Part shown: positions 27,150 to 35,339 of the stretch, piece by piece
Layout of the letters: each line of letters begins with the position of its first letter
Numbering within the stretch: position 1 is the stretch's first letter
Assembly: GCA_025210235.1 (NCBI GenBank)
Contig: JAOASG010000016.1
Location: 1-64,000, forward strand
Length of the DNA: 64,000 nucleotides
Source of the DNA: Vallitalea sp.
GTDB taxonomy: Bacteria > Bacillota > Clostridia > Lachnospirales > Vallitaleaceae
Reading direction: 5' to 3'
Made by a program: the position numbers and the translations under genes
The notes under the pieces: generated by a model
Database searches by the model: none
What the model saw: the letters and a program-made list of their open reading frames with translations, nothing else
Told to the model about the DNA's origin: nothing

Positions 27150-27617
27150 ATGATTAAAATAAGAAATAGTATAAAAGCAATTATAATAGAAAACAGTAAA
27201 ATATTGTTTAATGAAATGAAATCAAAAAGTACAGGTGAATTATTTTATATTTTACCAGGTGGTGGTCAAGAAGGTGGAGAAACCTTTATTGAGACACTAA
27301 AGAGAGAATGTTTGGAAGAATTGGGCGCAAAAGTGGAAGTTGGAGAAATTGTATTAATACGTGAGTATATTGGTAAAAACCATGAGTTTTCACAAGAACA
27401 TTCACATGTACATCAGATTGAATATATGTTCAAATGTAAATTAGATGAACCTATTAATAAATCAAATATTACTAATTTAGATTTTCAACAAATTGGTCAC
27501 AAGTGGATAGATTTGAAAGATATAAAGAATAATAACATATATCCAAAAGTAATTAAAGAAGTAATTGATACACAAGGAAATATTATATCACCTCTTTATT
27601 TAGGGGATATAAATTAG
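27150..27617 (+). CDS. NUDIX hydrolase
   Basis: A 155-residue NUDIX-fold pyrophosphohydrolase. The NUDIX box GGQEGGETFIETLKRECLEE followed by LGA fits GX5EX7REUXEEXGU. The substrate (nucleotide, sugar nucleotide or similar) cannot be told. A GGAGG site precedes the ATG. It starts a cluster of small accessory genes on the same strand (27150-29095). Confidence 0.88.
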   Translation: MIKIRNSIKAIIIENSKILFNEMKSKSTGELFYILPGGGQEGGETFIETLKRECLEELGAKVEVGEIVLIREYIGKNHEFSQEHSHVHQIEYMFKCKLDEPINKSNITNLDFQQIGHKWIDLKDIKNNNIYPKVIKEVIDTQGNIISPLYLGDIN

Positions 27618-27660
27618 AACTACGAAACATAAGAAAACGACTAATAAAGAGGAGAAAACA

Positions 27661-28302
27661 ATGGAGAAAGTCAAAGATAAAAGTACTATATGGAAGAGTA
27701 AAATAATAAGTATACTATTAATTTTCATATTTTTAGTTGGTTGTAGTGCGGATAAAAGTTCAGAGGAAATTAAAGCAGTAGTGTGTTTGGAAAAAAATAA
27801 CCATAAGCTATGGAATTTTGATATTACATACGATGAATATAAGGAAAATATTAAAGGTATATTAGATGAAAGTAGCATAAACAAAGATGAAGAAGTAGTT
27901 TTTGGATATAATGATAAAAAGTATTATGGTAAAGATTTAATAGGTGTAGATATGGATGCTATGAAAAAGTATAAAGAAGATTTTTTTACTAGGTTTAAGT
28001 TATTTGATTTAAGTACTCTAAAGGTAGAGATAAAAATAACAGATGTTTATAATAACGAACAAACTAATGACAAAGAAGTATTTACTGTAGTAAAACAAAC
28101 AGCTAATACAATAAACGATATATTTACTACATATATAATCTCTAAATATTCATTTGAAAAAATTGATGGAGATTGGCTAATATATAAAGTCGAAAAAATA
28201 AATTATGATAATGATAAAATGATAGAGATATATAATGCGGACTGTTTTAATTATGATAATATTGATGTTGAATTTATCAAGAAGATTAACCCATTAAATT
28301 AG
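27661..28302 (+). CDS. Uncharacterised lipoprotein
   Basis: A 213-residue protein with a basic N-terminus, one hydrophobic segment and lipobox LVGC (Cys28). The mature part is rich in Lys, Asp and aromatic residues, with a central YNDKKYYGKDLIGVDMDAMKKY-like region. The pattern (small alpha/beta domain ending in GDWLIYKVEKINYDN) is reminiscent of NTF2-like or DUF-type extracytoplasmic domains, but no family is recognised with confidence. GAGGAG precedes the ATG. Confidence 0.7.
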   Translation: MEKVKDKSTIWKSKIISILLIFIFLVGCSADKSSEEIKAVVCLEKNNHKLWNFDITYDEYKENIKGILDESSINKDEEVVFGYNDKKYYGKDLIGVDMDAMKKYKEDFFTRFKLFDLSTLKVEIKITDVYNNEQTNDKEVFTVVKQTANTINDIFTTYIISKYSFEKIDGDWLIYKVEKINYDNDKMIEIYNADCFNYDNIDVEFIKKINPLN

Positions 28303-28320
28303 TGGTAAGGAGACAGGCTA

Positions 28321-28794
28321 ATGATTACAATTAAAAAAGCAGAAATAAACGATGCAGAGGAAATATTAGATGTTAAGATTAGAGCGTTTAAAGAAGAAGT
28401 AGATTTATATGGAGTATGTCCTCCTAAATATGATTCGTTAGAAAATTTGATTAACTCAATAAGTAAATGCAATTATTATAAGATAGTAGATGACGAAAAA
28501 ATAATTGGAGGAATGAGTGTTCAAAACAAAGGAAATGGGCACTATTGGCTTGGTTCAATATATATAGATTCTTCATATCAAAATAAAGGTGTTGGTTCAT
28601 TAGCAATGGACTACATTAATAAAGAATATCCTAATGCAACTAAATGGACATTGGAAACACCACATAAAAGTTTTAGGAATCATCATTTTTATGAAAAGTT
28701 AGGATTTGTAAAAATAGGTGAGATAAAGCCTTATGAAGATCACACTGATTTTTACTTATTTCAGTATGAAAAGCTAATAACCACAAATAACTAG
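28321..28794 (+). CDS. GNAT family N-acetyltransferase
   Basis: A 157-residue GNAT. It begins ITIKKAEINDAEEILDVKIRAFK, and the acetyl-CoA site is IYIDSSYQNKGVGSLAMDYI (Q/RxxGxG). The NHHFYEKLGFVKIGE segment is the usual motif B. The substrate is unknown. A weak AAGGAGACAGG site precedes the ATG, 19 bp after the lipoprotein gene. Confidence 0.88.
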   Translation: MITIKKAEINDAEEILDVKIRAFKEEVDLYGVCPPKYDSLENLINSISKCNYYKIVDDEKIIGGMSVQNKGNGHYWLGSIYIDSSYQNKGVGSLAMDYINKEYPNATKWTLETPHKSFRNHHFYEKLGFVKIGEIKPYEDHTDFYLFQYEKLITTNN

Positions 28795-28849
28795 TGTGAT
28801 AATATCTTGTTAAATATTATGGAGGGTTGGAAATTGAATAAATTTAAAA

Positions 28850-29095
28850 TTGAATATTTCCATGTATATTAGTGGCTGTATAACAATTATTTTGGGATTA
28901 ATATATATTCTATCTAATTATATGATTCATAGAAGTGAAAGCGCAACTTCAATGGGTAATATTGGAGATGTTGATGGACCAACAGCAGTCTTTGTTACAA
29001 CTCATACAGGATGGTTATCTTTAGAAATATTATTTGTATTTTTTGTATTACTTACTATAATATTTTACTTATTAAAAAATCTGCTAACAAGGTAG
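28850..29095 (+). CDS. Small membrane protein with decarboxylase-beta-like SMGxIGxxDGPTAxFV motif
   Basis: An 81-residue protein with a hydrophobic helix at each end (about 6-24 and 58-78). Between them lies SMGNIGDVDGPTAVFV, closely matching the GIIGGADGPTAIFV motif of Na+-translocating decarboxylase beta subunits (OadB/GcdB), where the Asp belongs to the ion site. The rest of OadB is absent. The start is doubtful: TTG 28850 is 24 bp from the GGAGGG site. TTG 28834 is better spaced but stops unless one A of the AAAA run before 28850 is skipped. It may therefore carry a start-proximal frameshift. Confidence 0.65.
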   Translation: MNISMYISGCITIILGLIYILSNYMIHRSESATSMGNIGDVDGPTAVFVTTHTGWLSLEILFVFFVLLTIIFYLLKNLLTR

Positions 29096-29215
29096 ATAGT
29101 TAATGATTGCTACTAGAATATGATGTATATATATTATTATAAATTGGGAGAAATATCCCATATAGAAAATGTTGTATGAAATACATTAGTATACAATTTA
29201 TCTATAAAAGCTAAG

Positions 29216-29282
29216 AAGTATATCTATGAGTAAACTAAACTTATTCAAGACAGTTTGGTTAACTATAGATGTACTTTTTTAT
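29216..29282 (+). terminator. Intrinsic terminator
   Basis: AGTATATCTAT pairs with ATAGATGTACT with further pairing inside (GTTTGGTTAACT side), followed by about eight T. Confidence 0.8.
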
Positions 29283-29335
29283 TTCATAAATACAATAAAT
29301 TTTGAGAAATGATTATTAAAAATAATATTATTTGA

Positions 29336-29364
29336 TTGACTTACATAATATACCATGCTATACT
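29336..29364 (+). promoter_or_regulatory. Sigma-A promoter of the purine-salvage operon
   Basis: TTGACT (29336-29341) and TATACT (29359-29364) have an exact 17-bp spacer. The PurR-like boxes begin 5 bp downstream. Confidence 0.8.
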
Positions 29365-29369
29365 ATGAG

Positions 29370-29403
29370 CGAACATTTTAACGAAAAATACAAAAAATGT
29401 TCG
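29370..29403 (+). promoter_or_regulatory. Paired PurR-box-like inverted repeat
   Basis: CGAACATTTT (29370-29379) and AAAATGTTCG (29394-29403) are perfect inverted repeats 14 bp apart. Their CGAAC core resembles the B. subtilis PurR PurBox (AWWWCCGAACWWT, inverted pairs). The position just downstream of the -10 suits repression relieved by PRPP. The downstream purine deaminase genes support this reading. Confidence 0.72.
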
Positions 29404-29565
29404 AAACAAATATTTTGTATGTAAGAGTAATGTAATATATGGATAAACTGTCATATATATAGAAAACTTTCTTATGTTTATTGTTTCATCACATGAATAG
29501 AAGAAGATGAAGTTATACATACTTCTATTAAAGGTAATTGACTTAATTTAATAAAGGAGAATTTT

Positions 29566-30393
29566 ATGAAAAAAAGGTGGCTATACACATTACTAATTCC
29601 TGGATTAATAATAATAATTGCATTTTTATTTATTCCTTTAATTTATACCATAGGGACAACGTTTAAAGGAGAAACAGGATTTACTTTCGAGAGATATGTT
29701 AACTTTTTTAAAGATGGATATTTTGTAAAGATATTTAATAGAACATTAAGAATAGCATTAATAACTGCAATTATTTCTATGATTTTGGGTATGCCTGTAG
29801 CTTATTACATATCTAGAACCAAAAAAAGTGTAAGAGGTATTTTTATAGCATGTACAGTTTTCCCTTTACTAACTAACTCAGTAGTTAGGTCTTTTGCTTG
29901 GATGACTATTCTAGGAAAAAATGGAGTAATTAATAAATTATTACTCAATTTAAATATTATAGAGAAACCACTAAAATTATTATATACTGAATCAGCAATT
30001 ATAATAGGTACTGTTTATTTGTTTTTACCACTTATGGTTGTATCTTTAGTTGGTGTTATGGAAAATATAGAAGGTGATTTAATTGAAGCAGCTGAAAGCT
30101 TGGGGGCTAGTAAAATTAAAGCATTTTTTAAAGTGATTTTTCCACTTAGCGTTCCAGGACTTATAGTTGGAAGTGTTCTTGTTTTTACAGGTGCTTTTAC
30201 AGCTTATACAACACCTCAACTTTTAGGAGGAAATAAAAATATAGTTCTTTCAACACTTGTATATCAAAGAGCTATGACATTAGGAGATTGGACAGGAGCA
30301 TCTGTTGTAGCGACTGTCATGATTATAACTACATTAACTGTAATAGCAATAATCAATAAATTAGCAAGTAGACTTAATGAAAGGGGGATGTAA
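29566..30393 (+). CDS. ABC transporter permease (PotB-like)
   Basis: A 275-residue permease with about six transmembrane helices. Its EAA loop EAAESLGASKIKAFFKVIFPLSVPG couples to the ATPase. It is similar to PotB of spermidine/putrescine importers. It is first in a permease-permease-ATPase-binding protein set followed by adenine deaminase and an amidohydrolase. With PurR-like boxes upstream, the substrate may be a purine or nucleoside rather than a polyamine. AAAGGAG precedes the ATG. Confidence 0.85.
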   Translation: MKKRWLYTLLIPGLIIIIAFLFIPLIYTIGTTFKGETGFTFERYVNFFKDGYFVKIFNRTLRIALITAIISMILGMPVAYYISRTKKSVRGIFIACTVFPLLTNSVVRSFAWMTILGKNGVINKLLLNLNIIEKPLKLLYTESAIIIGTVYLFLPLMVVSLVGVMENIEGDLIEAAESLGASKIKAFFKVIFPLSVPGLIVGSVLVFTGAFTAYTTPQLLGGNKNIVLSTLVYQRAMTLGDWTGASVVATVMIITTLTVIAIINKLASRLNERGM

Positions 30394-30394
30394 T

Positions 30395-31177
30395 ATGAAG
30401 CACAATAAGTTCTTAACAATTTTTACTGTATGTGTGTATATATTTTTATTTGCCCCAGTGGTTATTATTATTATGACTGCTTTTGGACCTGATGAAGTTA
30501 TTGCGTTTCCACCCAATGGATTTAGCACTAAATGGTTCTATAATATTTTTACATCAGATATGTTTATGAAAACTTTTAAGATTAGTATTCAAATATCTGT
30601 TTTGGCAACTATTATTGCATTGATATTAGGTATTCCTGCTGCTTATTCAATGAGCAGATTTGATTTTAAAGGAAAAAATATTATTAAAAATATATTCTTT
30701 TCTTCAGTTATAGTTCCAGGAATAGTATTTGGTTTTTCACTTTTTAATTTTATTATAATTAAATGGAGATTACCTATTTACTCAAGTTTGCTAATAGGAC
30801 ATACTATAGTAATATTACCATATATTATTAGAGTTATTGCTTCTAGTTTAGAAGGGTTTGATTATTCAATAGAGGAAGCAGCAGTAAGTTTGGGGGCAAG
30901 TAGACCTAAAACTTTCTTCCTAGTTGTATTTCCTAATATAACTTCAGGAGTTATTGCCGCTTTTATGTTAGCTTTTATTAATTCTTTTAACAATGTACCT
31001 ATATCTATTTTCTTAACAGGTCCAGGAGTGAGTACATTACCTATCAAGATGATGAGTTATGTTGAATACTACTATGACCCTACTATTTCAGCATTATCTG
31101 TTACCTTAATGATAATGACGATTGGAATTATGTTTATCGTTGAAAGAACCTTGGGACTTAGTTATTTTTCTAAATAA
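30395..31177 (+). CDS. ABC transporter permease (PotC-like)
   Basis: A 260-residue permease with six predicted helices and the EAA loop EEAAVSLGASRPKTFFLVVFPN. It pairs with the preceding PotB-like protein. The frame is open from 30377, but ATG 30395 has AAAGGGGG at correct spacing and begins MKHNKFLTIF. It starts 1 bp after the previous stop codon, so the two are coupled. Confidence 0.86.
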   Translation: MKHNKFLTIFTVCVYIFLFAPVVIIIMTAFGPDEVIAFPPNGFSTKWFYNIFTSDMFMKTFKISIQISVLATIIALILGIPAAYSMSRFDFKGKNIIKNIFFSSVIVPGIVFGFSLFNFIIIKWRLPIYSSLLIGHTIVILPYIIRVIASSLEGFDYSIEEAAVSLGASRPKTFFLVVFPNITSGVIAAFMLAFINSFNNVPISIFLTGPGVSTLPIKMMSYVEYYYDPTISALSVTLMIMTIGIMFIVERTLGLSYFSK

Positions 31178-31246
31178 GTAATATATAGAGTAGTTTAACA
31201 TTATAGATAGGTTTGCAGAATAAAAAATAATATATGGAGGTATTAT

Positions 31247-32296
31247 ATGTCAATAATAAATTTACAAGATATTACCGTTTCATATGATGGTAAAATAGAT
31301 ATATTAAAAAAACTCAATATTGATATAGAAAAAGGAAAGTTAGTTTCATTGTTAGGGCCTAGCGGATGTGGAAAAACAACGACGCTTCGAGTAATAGCTG
31401 GATTTATACAACCTAATAGTGGGCAATTTATTTTTGATGGAGATGATTATACCAATATTCCGGTTCATAAGAGGAATTTTGGATTGGTTTTTCAAAGCTA
31501 TGCCTTATTTCCACATTTAACTGTATTTGATAATGTGGCATTTGGATTAAAAATGAAAAAAATGGACAAAAAAGAAATAAAAAAATCTGTAGAAAAAATA
31601 TTAGAAATTGTGGATTTACATGGTTTTGGGTCACGTTATCCAAAAGAATTATCAGGTGGTCAAAGACAAAGAGTAGCTTTAGCAAGAGCTCTAGTTGTTA
31701 AACCTAAGTTATTATTACTAGATGAACCACTTAGTAATTTAGATGCTAAATTAAGATTGAAAATGAGAGCTGAAATTAGAAAGTTACAACAAAAATTAGG
31801 TATTACTACAGTTTTTGTAACACATGATCAAGAAGAATGTTTTTCAATTTCTGATAAAGTTGCTGTAATGAATAGCGGTATTATTGAACAATACGATACT
31901 CCAGAAAATATATATACAAATCCTGCTAGTGAATTTGTAGCACGTTTTGTAGGATTTGAAAATTTCATAGAGTTAAGTAAAAAAGATAGTAATATATATG
32001 AGACTAAAACAGGTGCCAAATTTGAAACTGAAATAGATACAAAATCAAAGAGTAAGGAAAAAGTAGTGGGTACTATTAGACCTGATCATATTCAAATAAT
32101 GGATGATAATTCAAATTTAGGGAATAATATGATACAGGGTACAATTGATATTAGGACTTATTTAGGAAAAGAATATCAATATTCTGTTAACACTGAGGTT
32201 GGTACTATACTTACTAATGCTAGTAACGATAAGAAATACCACGAAGGTGATAAAGTAACATTATACCTACCGTCTAATAAATTGATTTTAGTTTAA
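31247..32296 (+). CDS. ABC transporter ATP-binding protein (PotA-like)
   Basis: A 349-residue ATPase with Walker A GPSGCGKTT (37-45), signature LSGGQRQRVALARAL, Walker B LLLLDEPLSNLD, and a C-terminal TOBE regulatory domain (about 260-349, GTIRPDHIQIMDD). This domain order is typical of PotA/FbpC/MalK-type importers. GGAGG precedes the ATG. It powers the preceding permease pair. Confidence 0.9.
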   Translation: MSIINLQDITVSYDGKIDILKKLNIDIEKGKLVSLLGPSGCGKTTTLRVIAGFIQPNSGQFIFDGDDYTNIPVHKRNFGLVFQSYALFPHLTVFDNVAFGLKMKKMDKKEIKKSVEKILEIVDLHGFGSRYPKELSGGQRQRVALARALVVKPKLLLLDEPLSNLDAKLRLKMRAEIRKLQQKLGITTVFVTHDQEECFSISDKVAVMNSGIIEQYDTPENIYTNPASEFVARFVGFENFIELSKKDSNIYETKTGAKFETEIDTKSKSKEKVVGTIRPDHIQIMDDNSNLGNNMIQGTIDIRTYLGKEYQYSVNTEVGTILTNASNDKKYHEGDKVTLYLPSNKLILV

Positions 32297-32410
32297 GCAT
32301 TATTAGAGTTAATTCTAATACTTAGAGGTTGTGTAATTTTCCAATGAGAAAATTAAATGTTTCTAAAGTATTATTTAAAAAGTAAAATATAAAACTTGGA
32401 GGGATACAAC

Positions 32411-33514
32411 ATGAAAAAGATATCAATTATTTTAACGTTAATGTTAGTAATACTAACTGCTGTAGGATGTAAGACAGATAAGGTAGACGAGGATGTCTAT
32501 GAACCAGCAAAAGAACAAGAAAAAGATAATGACCAAGCAAAAAAAGAGGCTCCAACTGAGTTAGTCATTTCTACATGGGGGTATAGTGAAGATTTATTAT
32601 GGGAAAAGGTTTTTACTCCTTTTGAAGAAGAAAATAATGTAAAAATAGTTTTGGAAACAGGTAATAATTCAGAGCGATTGACTAAATTAAAAAGTAATCC
32701 AGATAGTAATATAGATATAATATATTTGGCAGAATCTTTTGCTCAAGAAGGAATAGAAGCTGGTTTATTTGAAAAAATAGATTATACTAAAGTTCCAAAT
32801 GCAGATAAAGTTGATGAAAAGGCAAAATATCTTATAGATAAAGAGTATGGACCAGCTTACACTTTAAATCGTGCAGCTATAGCATATGATCCTAATAAAG
32901 TTGGATTTGAAATAAAATCTTGGAAGGATTTATGGAATCCTGATTTGAAAGAAAAAATTTCTATTCCAGAAATAACTACAACTTTTGGACCATCTACTAT
33001 GTATATTGCATCTAATTATAAAGGTGTGGATATTACTACAGATAATGGAGATGCAGCTTTTGCAGCTTTAGAAGAATTAAAACCTAATTTGGTTAAAACA
33101 TATACAAAATCATCTGATTTAGCAAATATGTTTGCTAATGACGAAATAGCAGTAGCAATAACAGCTGATTTCGCTTATGGTAGAGTTAAAGGTGGAGCAC
33201 CTGATGTAGTTTTTGTTAACCCAGAAGAAGGTGCATATATTAACTTTAATACAATTAATATTGTAAAAGCTTCAAAAAATAAAGAATTAGCTTTAAAATT
33301 TATTAATTATGCACTAAGTACAGAAGTTCAAACAAGAACAGCTAAAGCTTTAGGAGAATCACCAGTTAATGCTGAGGTACAACTAACAGATGAAGAAGCC
33401 TCCAATTTAACTTATGGTGATATTGTAGAAAAATCAAACACTGTTGATCATGGATTTGTTAACTCAATGAAAACTAAATGGATCGATATGTGGAATAGAA
33501 CTTTAAATCAATAA
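32411..33514 (+). CDS. ABC transporter substrate-binding lipoprotein (PotD-like)
   Basis: A 367-residue lipoprotein (lipobox TAVGC, Cys20). The acidic linker is followed by a PotD/SBP_8-type domain: VISTWGYSEDLLWEKVFTPF, KLKSNPDSNIDIIYLAE and KSWKDLWNPDLKEKISIPE. ATG 32411 with GGAGGG is the preferred start. In true PotD proteins a set of acidic and aromatic residues binds polyamine; equivalence could not be judged by eye. It is the fourth gene of the transporter set and is followed by a stable hairpin and adenine deaminase. Confidence 0.86.
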   Translation: MKKISIILTLMLVILTAVGCKTDKVDEDVYEPAKEQEKDNDQAKKEAPTELVISTWGYSEDLLWEKVFTPFEEENNVKIVLETGNNSERLTKLKSNPDSNIDIIYLAESFAQEGIEAGLFEKIDYTKVPNADKVDEKAKYLIDKEYGPAYTLNRAAIAYDPNKVGFEIKSWKDLWNPDLKEKISIPEITTTFGPSTMYIASNYKGVDITTDNGDAAFAALEELKPNLVKTYTKSSDLANMFANDEIAVAITADFAYGRVKGGAPDVVFVNPEEGAYINFNTINIVKASKNKELALKFINYALSTEVQTRTAKALGESPVNAEVQLTDEEASNLTYGDIVEKSNTVDHGFVNSMKTKWIDMWNRTLNQ

Positions 33515-33549
33515 ATTAAACAAAGTTAGATTAATAGTTTAAGATAAAT

Positions 33550-33591
33550 AGCGCAATATATATATCTACAATAGATGTATATTATTGCGCT
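33550..33591 (+). terminator. Strong hairpin between binding-protein gene and ade
   Basis: AGCGCAATA (33550-33558) pairs with TATTGCGCT (33583-33591), and the interior (TATATCTA/TAGATGTATA) pairs further. There is no T-run, so it is more likely a 3' stabiliser or partial terminator than a full stop. Confidence 0.65.
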
Positions 33592-33616
33592 GTTAATATA
33601 TATGGAAAGAAGTGTT

Positions 33617-35338
33617 ATGATGAAAGTAGATTTAATAATAAATAATGTAAAAGTTTTTAATAGTTATATTAAAAGGTTTATTGATGCTGATGTTGCTATA
33701 TTGGATAAAAAATTTTTGTATATTGATGAACATAGTAAAGCTATAAGAAATGAATTAAATGCAAAAGAGGTAATTGATGGTAAGGGGAAATATATGATTC
33801 CTGGATTAATAGATATTCATATGCATATAGAAAGTTCTATGACAATACCTTATCAGTTTTCACAAGCTGTTATTCCACATGGAGTTACAACAGTTGTTGC
33901 TGATCCTCATGAAATGGCTAATGTTTTTGGTATTAAAGGAATAACAGCAATGATTAATAGTACAAAAGAAAATGATTTAGACATTTTTTATGGCATCCCT
34001 AGCTCAGTTCCATCTACAACATCACTACTTGAAACTACAGGAGGAACTATAGATGTAGAAGATATAACAAATCTTCTTAAAGAAGATAAAATATGTTGTC
34101 TAGGGGAAGTTATGAATTTTAAAGATTTAATTAATGATAAGGAATCATTAATTAATAAGATAATTGGTAAAATAAAAAAACAAAGCCCTCATCTGAAAAT
34201 AGAAGGACATTGCCCTAAAATAACAGGACTTGATTTAGCTAAATTTATATATCAGGGAGTAGATGCAGATCATACACAACAAACTGTAGCTTCCTTAGAC
34301 GAAAAAATAAAAAGTGGTATGTTTATGGAAATTCAACATAAATCAATGACTAATGAAAATATTAATTACTTAGTAGAGAATAATCTATATGAACATTTTT
34401 GTTTTGTTACTGATGATGTTATGGCACATAAATTAGTAGAAGGTCATCTTAACAATTTAGTAAAAAAAGCAATAAAAATGGGTATGCCAAAAGAGATGGC
34501 CATATATGCTAGTACTTATACTCCAGCAAAAAGAATGTTATTAGATGATAGAGGAAGTATTGCTCCAGGTAAAATTGCTGATTTTGTATTGCTTAATAAT
34601 GTAGATGATTTTAATATACACAGAGTATATAAAAATGGAAAAATAGTCTTTGATGGTAAAGTTAGATATAAAGAATCTTTTGATAATTTTCCAAAAGAAT
34701 TCTATAAAAGTATTAAATTAGATGATGTATCTAATGAAAATTTTGAAGTTAGTTCTCCTATAAAAAATGGCAAAGTTAGTTGTAGAATAATGAAAGTAAC
34801 GAAAAATACTACTTTTACAATGCAGGAAATAGATAAATTAGATGTAATTGATGGAATTTTGCAATGGGAGTCTTCTAATTATTGTTTAATTTCTGTATTG
34901 GAGAGATATGGGAAAAATAACAATCAATCATTTGGACTAGTATCTGGAAGTATTATAAAAGAAGGGGCGATTGCAACTACTTATGCACATGACCATCATA
35001 ATTTAATGGTAATGGGAAAAAGTACAAAAGATATGGTAATAGCTACAAATTGGATTATTAGACATGGTGGCGGATATTGTGTTGTAAAAGATGGAAAAAT
35101 TATTGCAAGTTTAGAACTTCCTATAGGTGGTATAATATCTGAAGAAAGAATAGATAAATTAGCTAAAAAAGTAAAAGATATAAATATTAGTATGGCAGAA
35201 TTAGGATATGAACATGATAATAAAATTATGTCTTTTAGTACATTGTCTCTACCAGTAAGTCCTAGTCTGAAAATAACTGATAAAGGCTTAATAGATGTTG
35301 AAAAACAAGAAATAGTGAGTTTATATAAGGAGAATTAA
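33617..35338 (+). CDS. ade: Adenine deaminase
   Basis: A 573-residue amidohydrolase converting adenine to hypoxanthine and ammonia. The metal motif PGLIDIHMHIESS, VADPHEMANVFG, the GEVMNF segment and the C-terminal half AYAHDHHNLMVMG followed by GGGYCVV are those of AdeC/COG1001. ATG 33617 (GGAAAGAAG upstream) is preferred over a longer frame reaching back into the hairpin. It is in one transcription direction with the PotABCD-like importer and 1 bp from the next amidohydrolase gene. Confidence 0.92.
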   Translation: MMKVDLIINNVKVFNSYIKRFIDADVAILDKKFLYIDEHSKAIRNELNAKEVIDGKGKYMIPGLIDIHMHIESSMTIPYQFSQAVIPHGVTTVVADPHEMANVFGIKGITAMINSTKENDLDIFYGIPSSVPSTTSLLETTGGTIDVEDITNLLKEDKICCLGEVMNFKDLINDKESLINKIIGKIKKQSPHLKIEGHCPKITGLDLAKFIYQGVDADHTQQTVASLDEKIKSGMFMEIQHKSMTNENINYLVENNLYEHFCFVTDDVMAHKLVEGHLNNLVKKAIKMGMPKEMAIYASTYTPAKRMLLDDRGSIAPGKIADFVLLNNVDDFNIHRVYKNGKIVFDGKVRYKESFDNFPKEFYKSIKLDDVSNENFEVSSPIKNGKVSCRIMKVTKNTTFTMQEIDKLDVIDGILQWESSNYCLISVLERYGKNNNQSFGLVSGSIIKEGAIATTYAHDHHNLMVMGKSTKDMVIATNWIIRHGGGYCVVKDGKIIASLELPIGGIISEERIDKLAKKVKDINISMAELGYEHDNKIMSFSTLSLPVSPSLKITDKGLIDVEKQEIVSLYKEN

Positions 35339-35339
35339 T

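Noticed and set aside
29370-29565. Purine riboswitch before the PotABCD-ade operon
   Set aside because: The conserved purine aptamer core is not present; the visible palindrome is better read as protein operator boxes.
29566-33514. Naming the importer potABCD
   Set aside because: Family similarity to spermidine/putrescine systems is clear, but the purine-linked context argues against assuming polyamine as substrate, so gene symbols were left empty.
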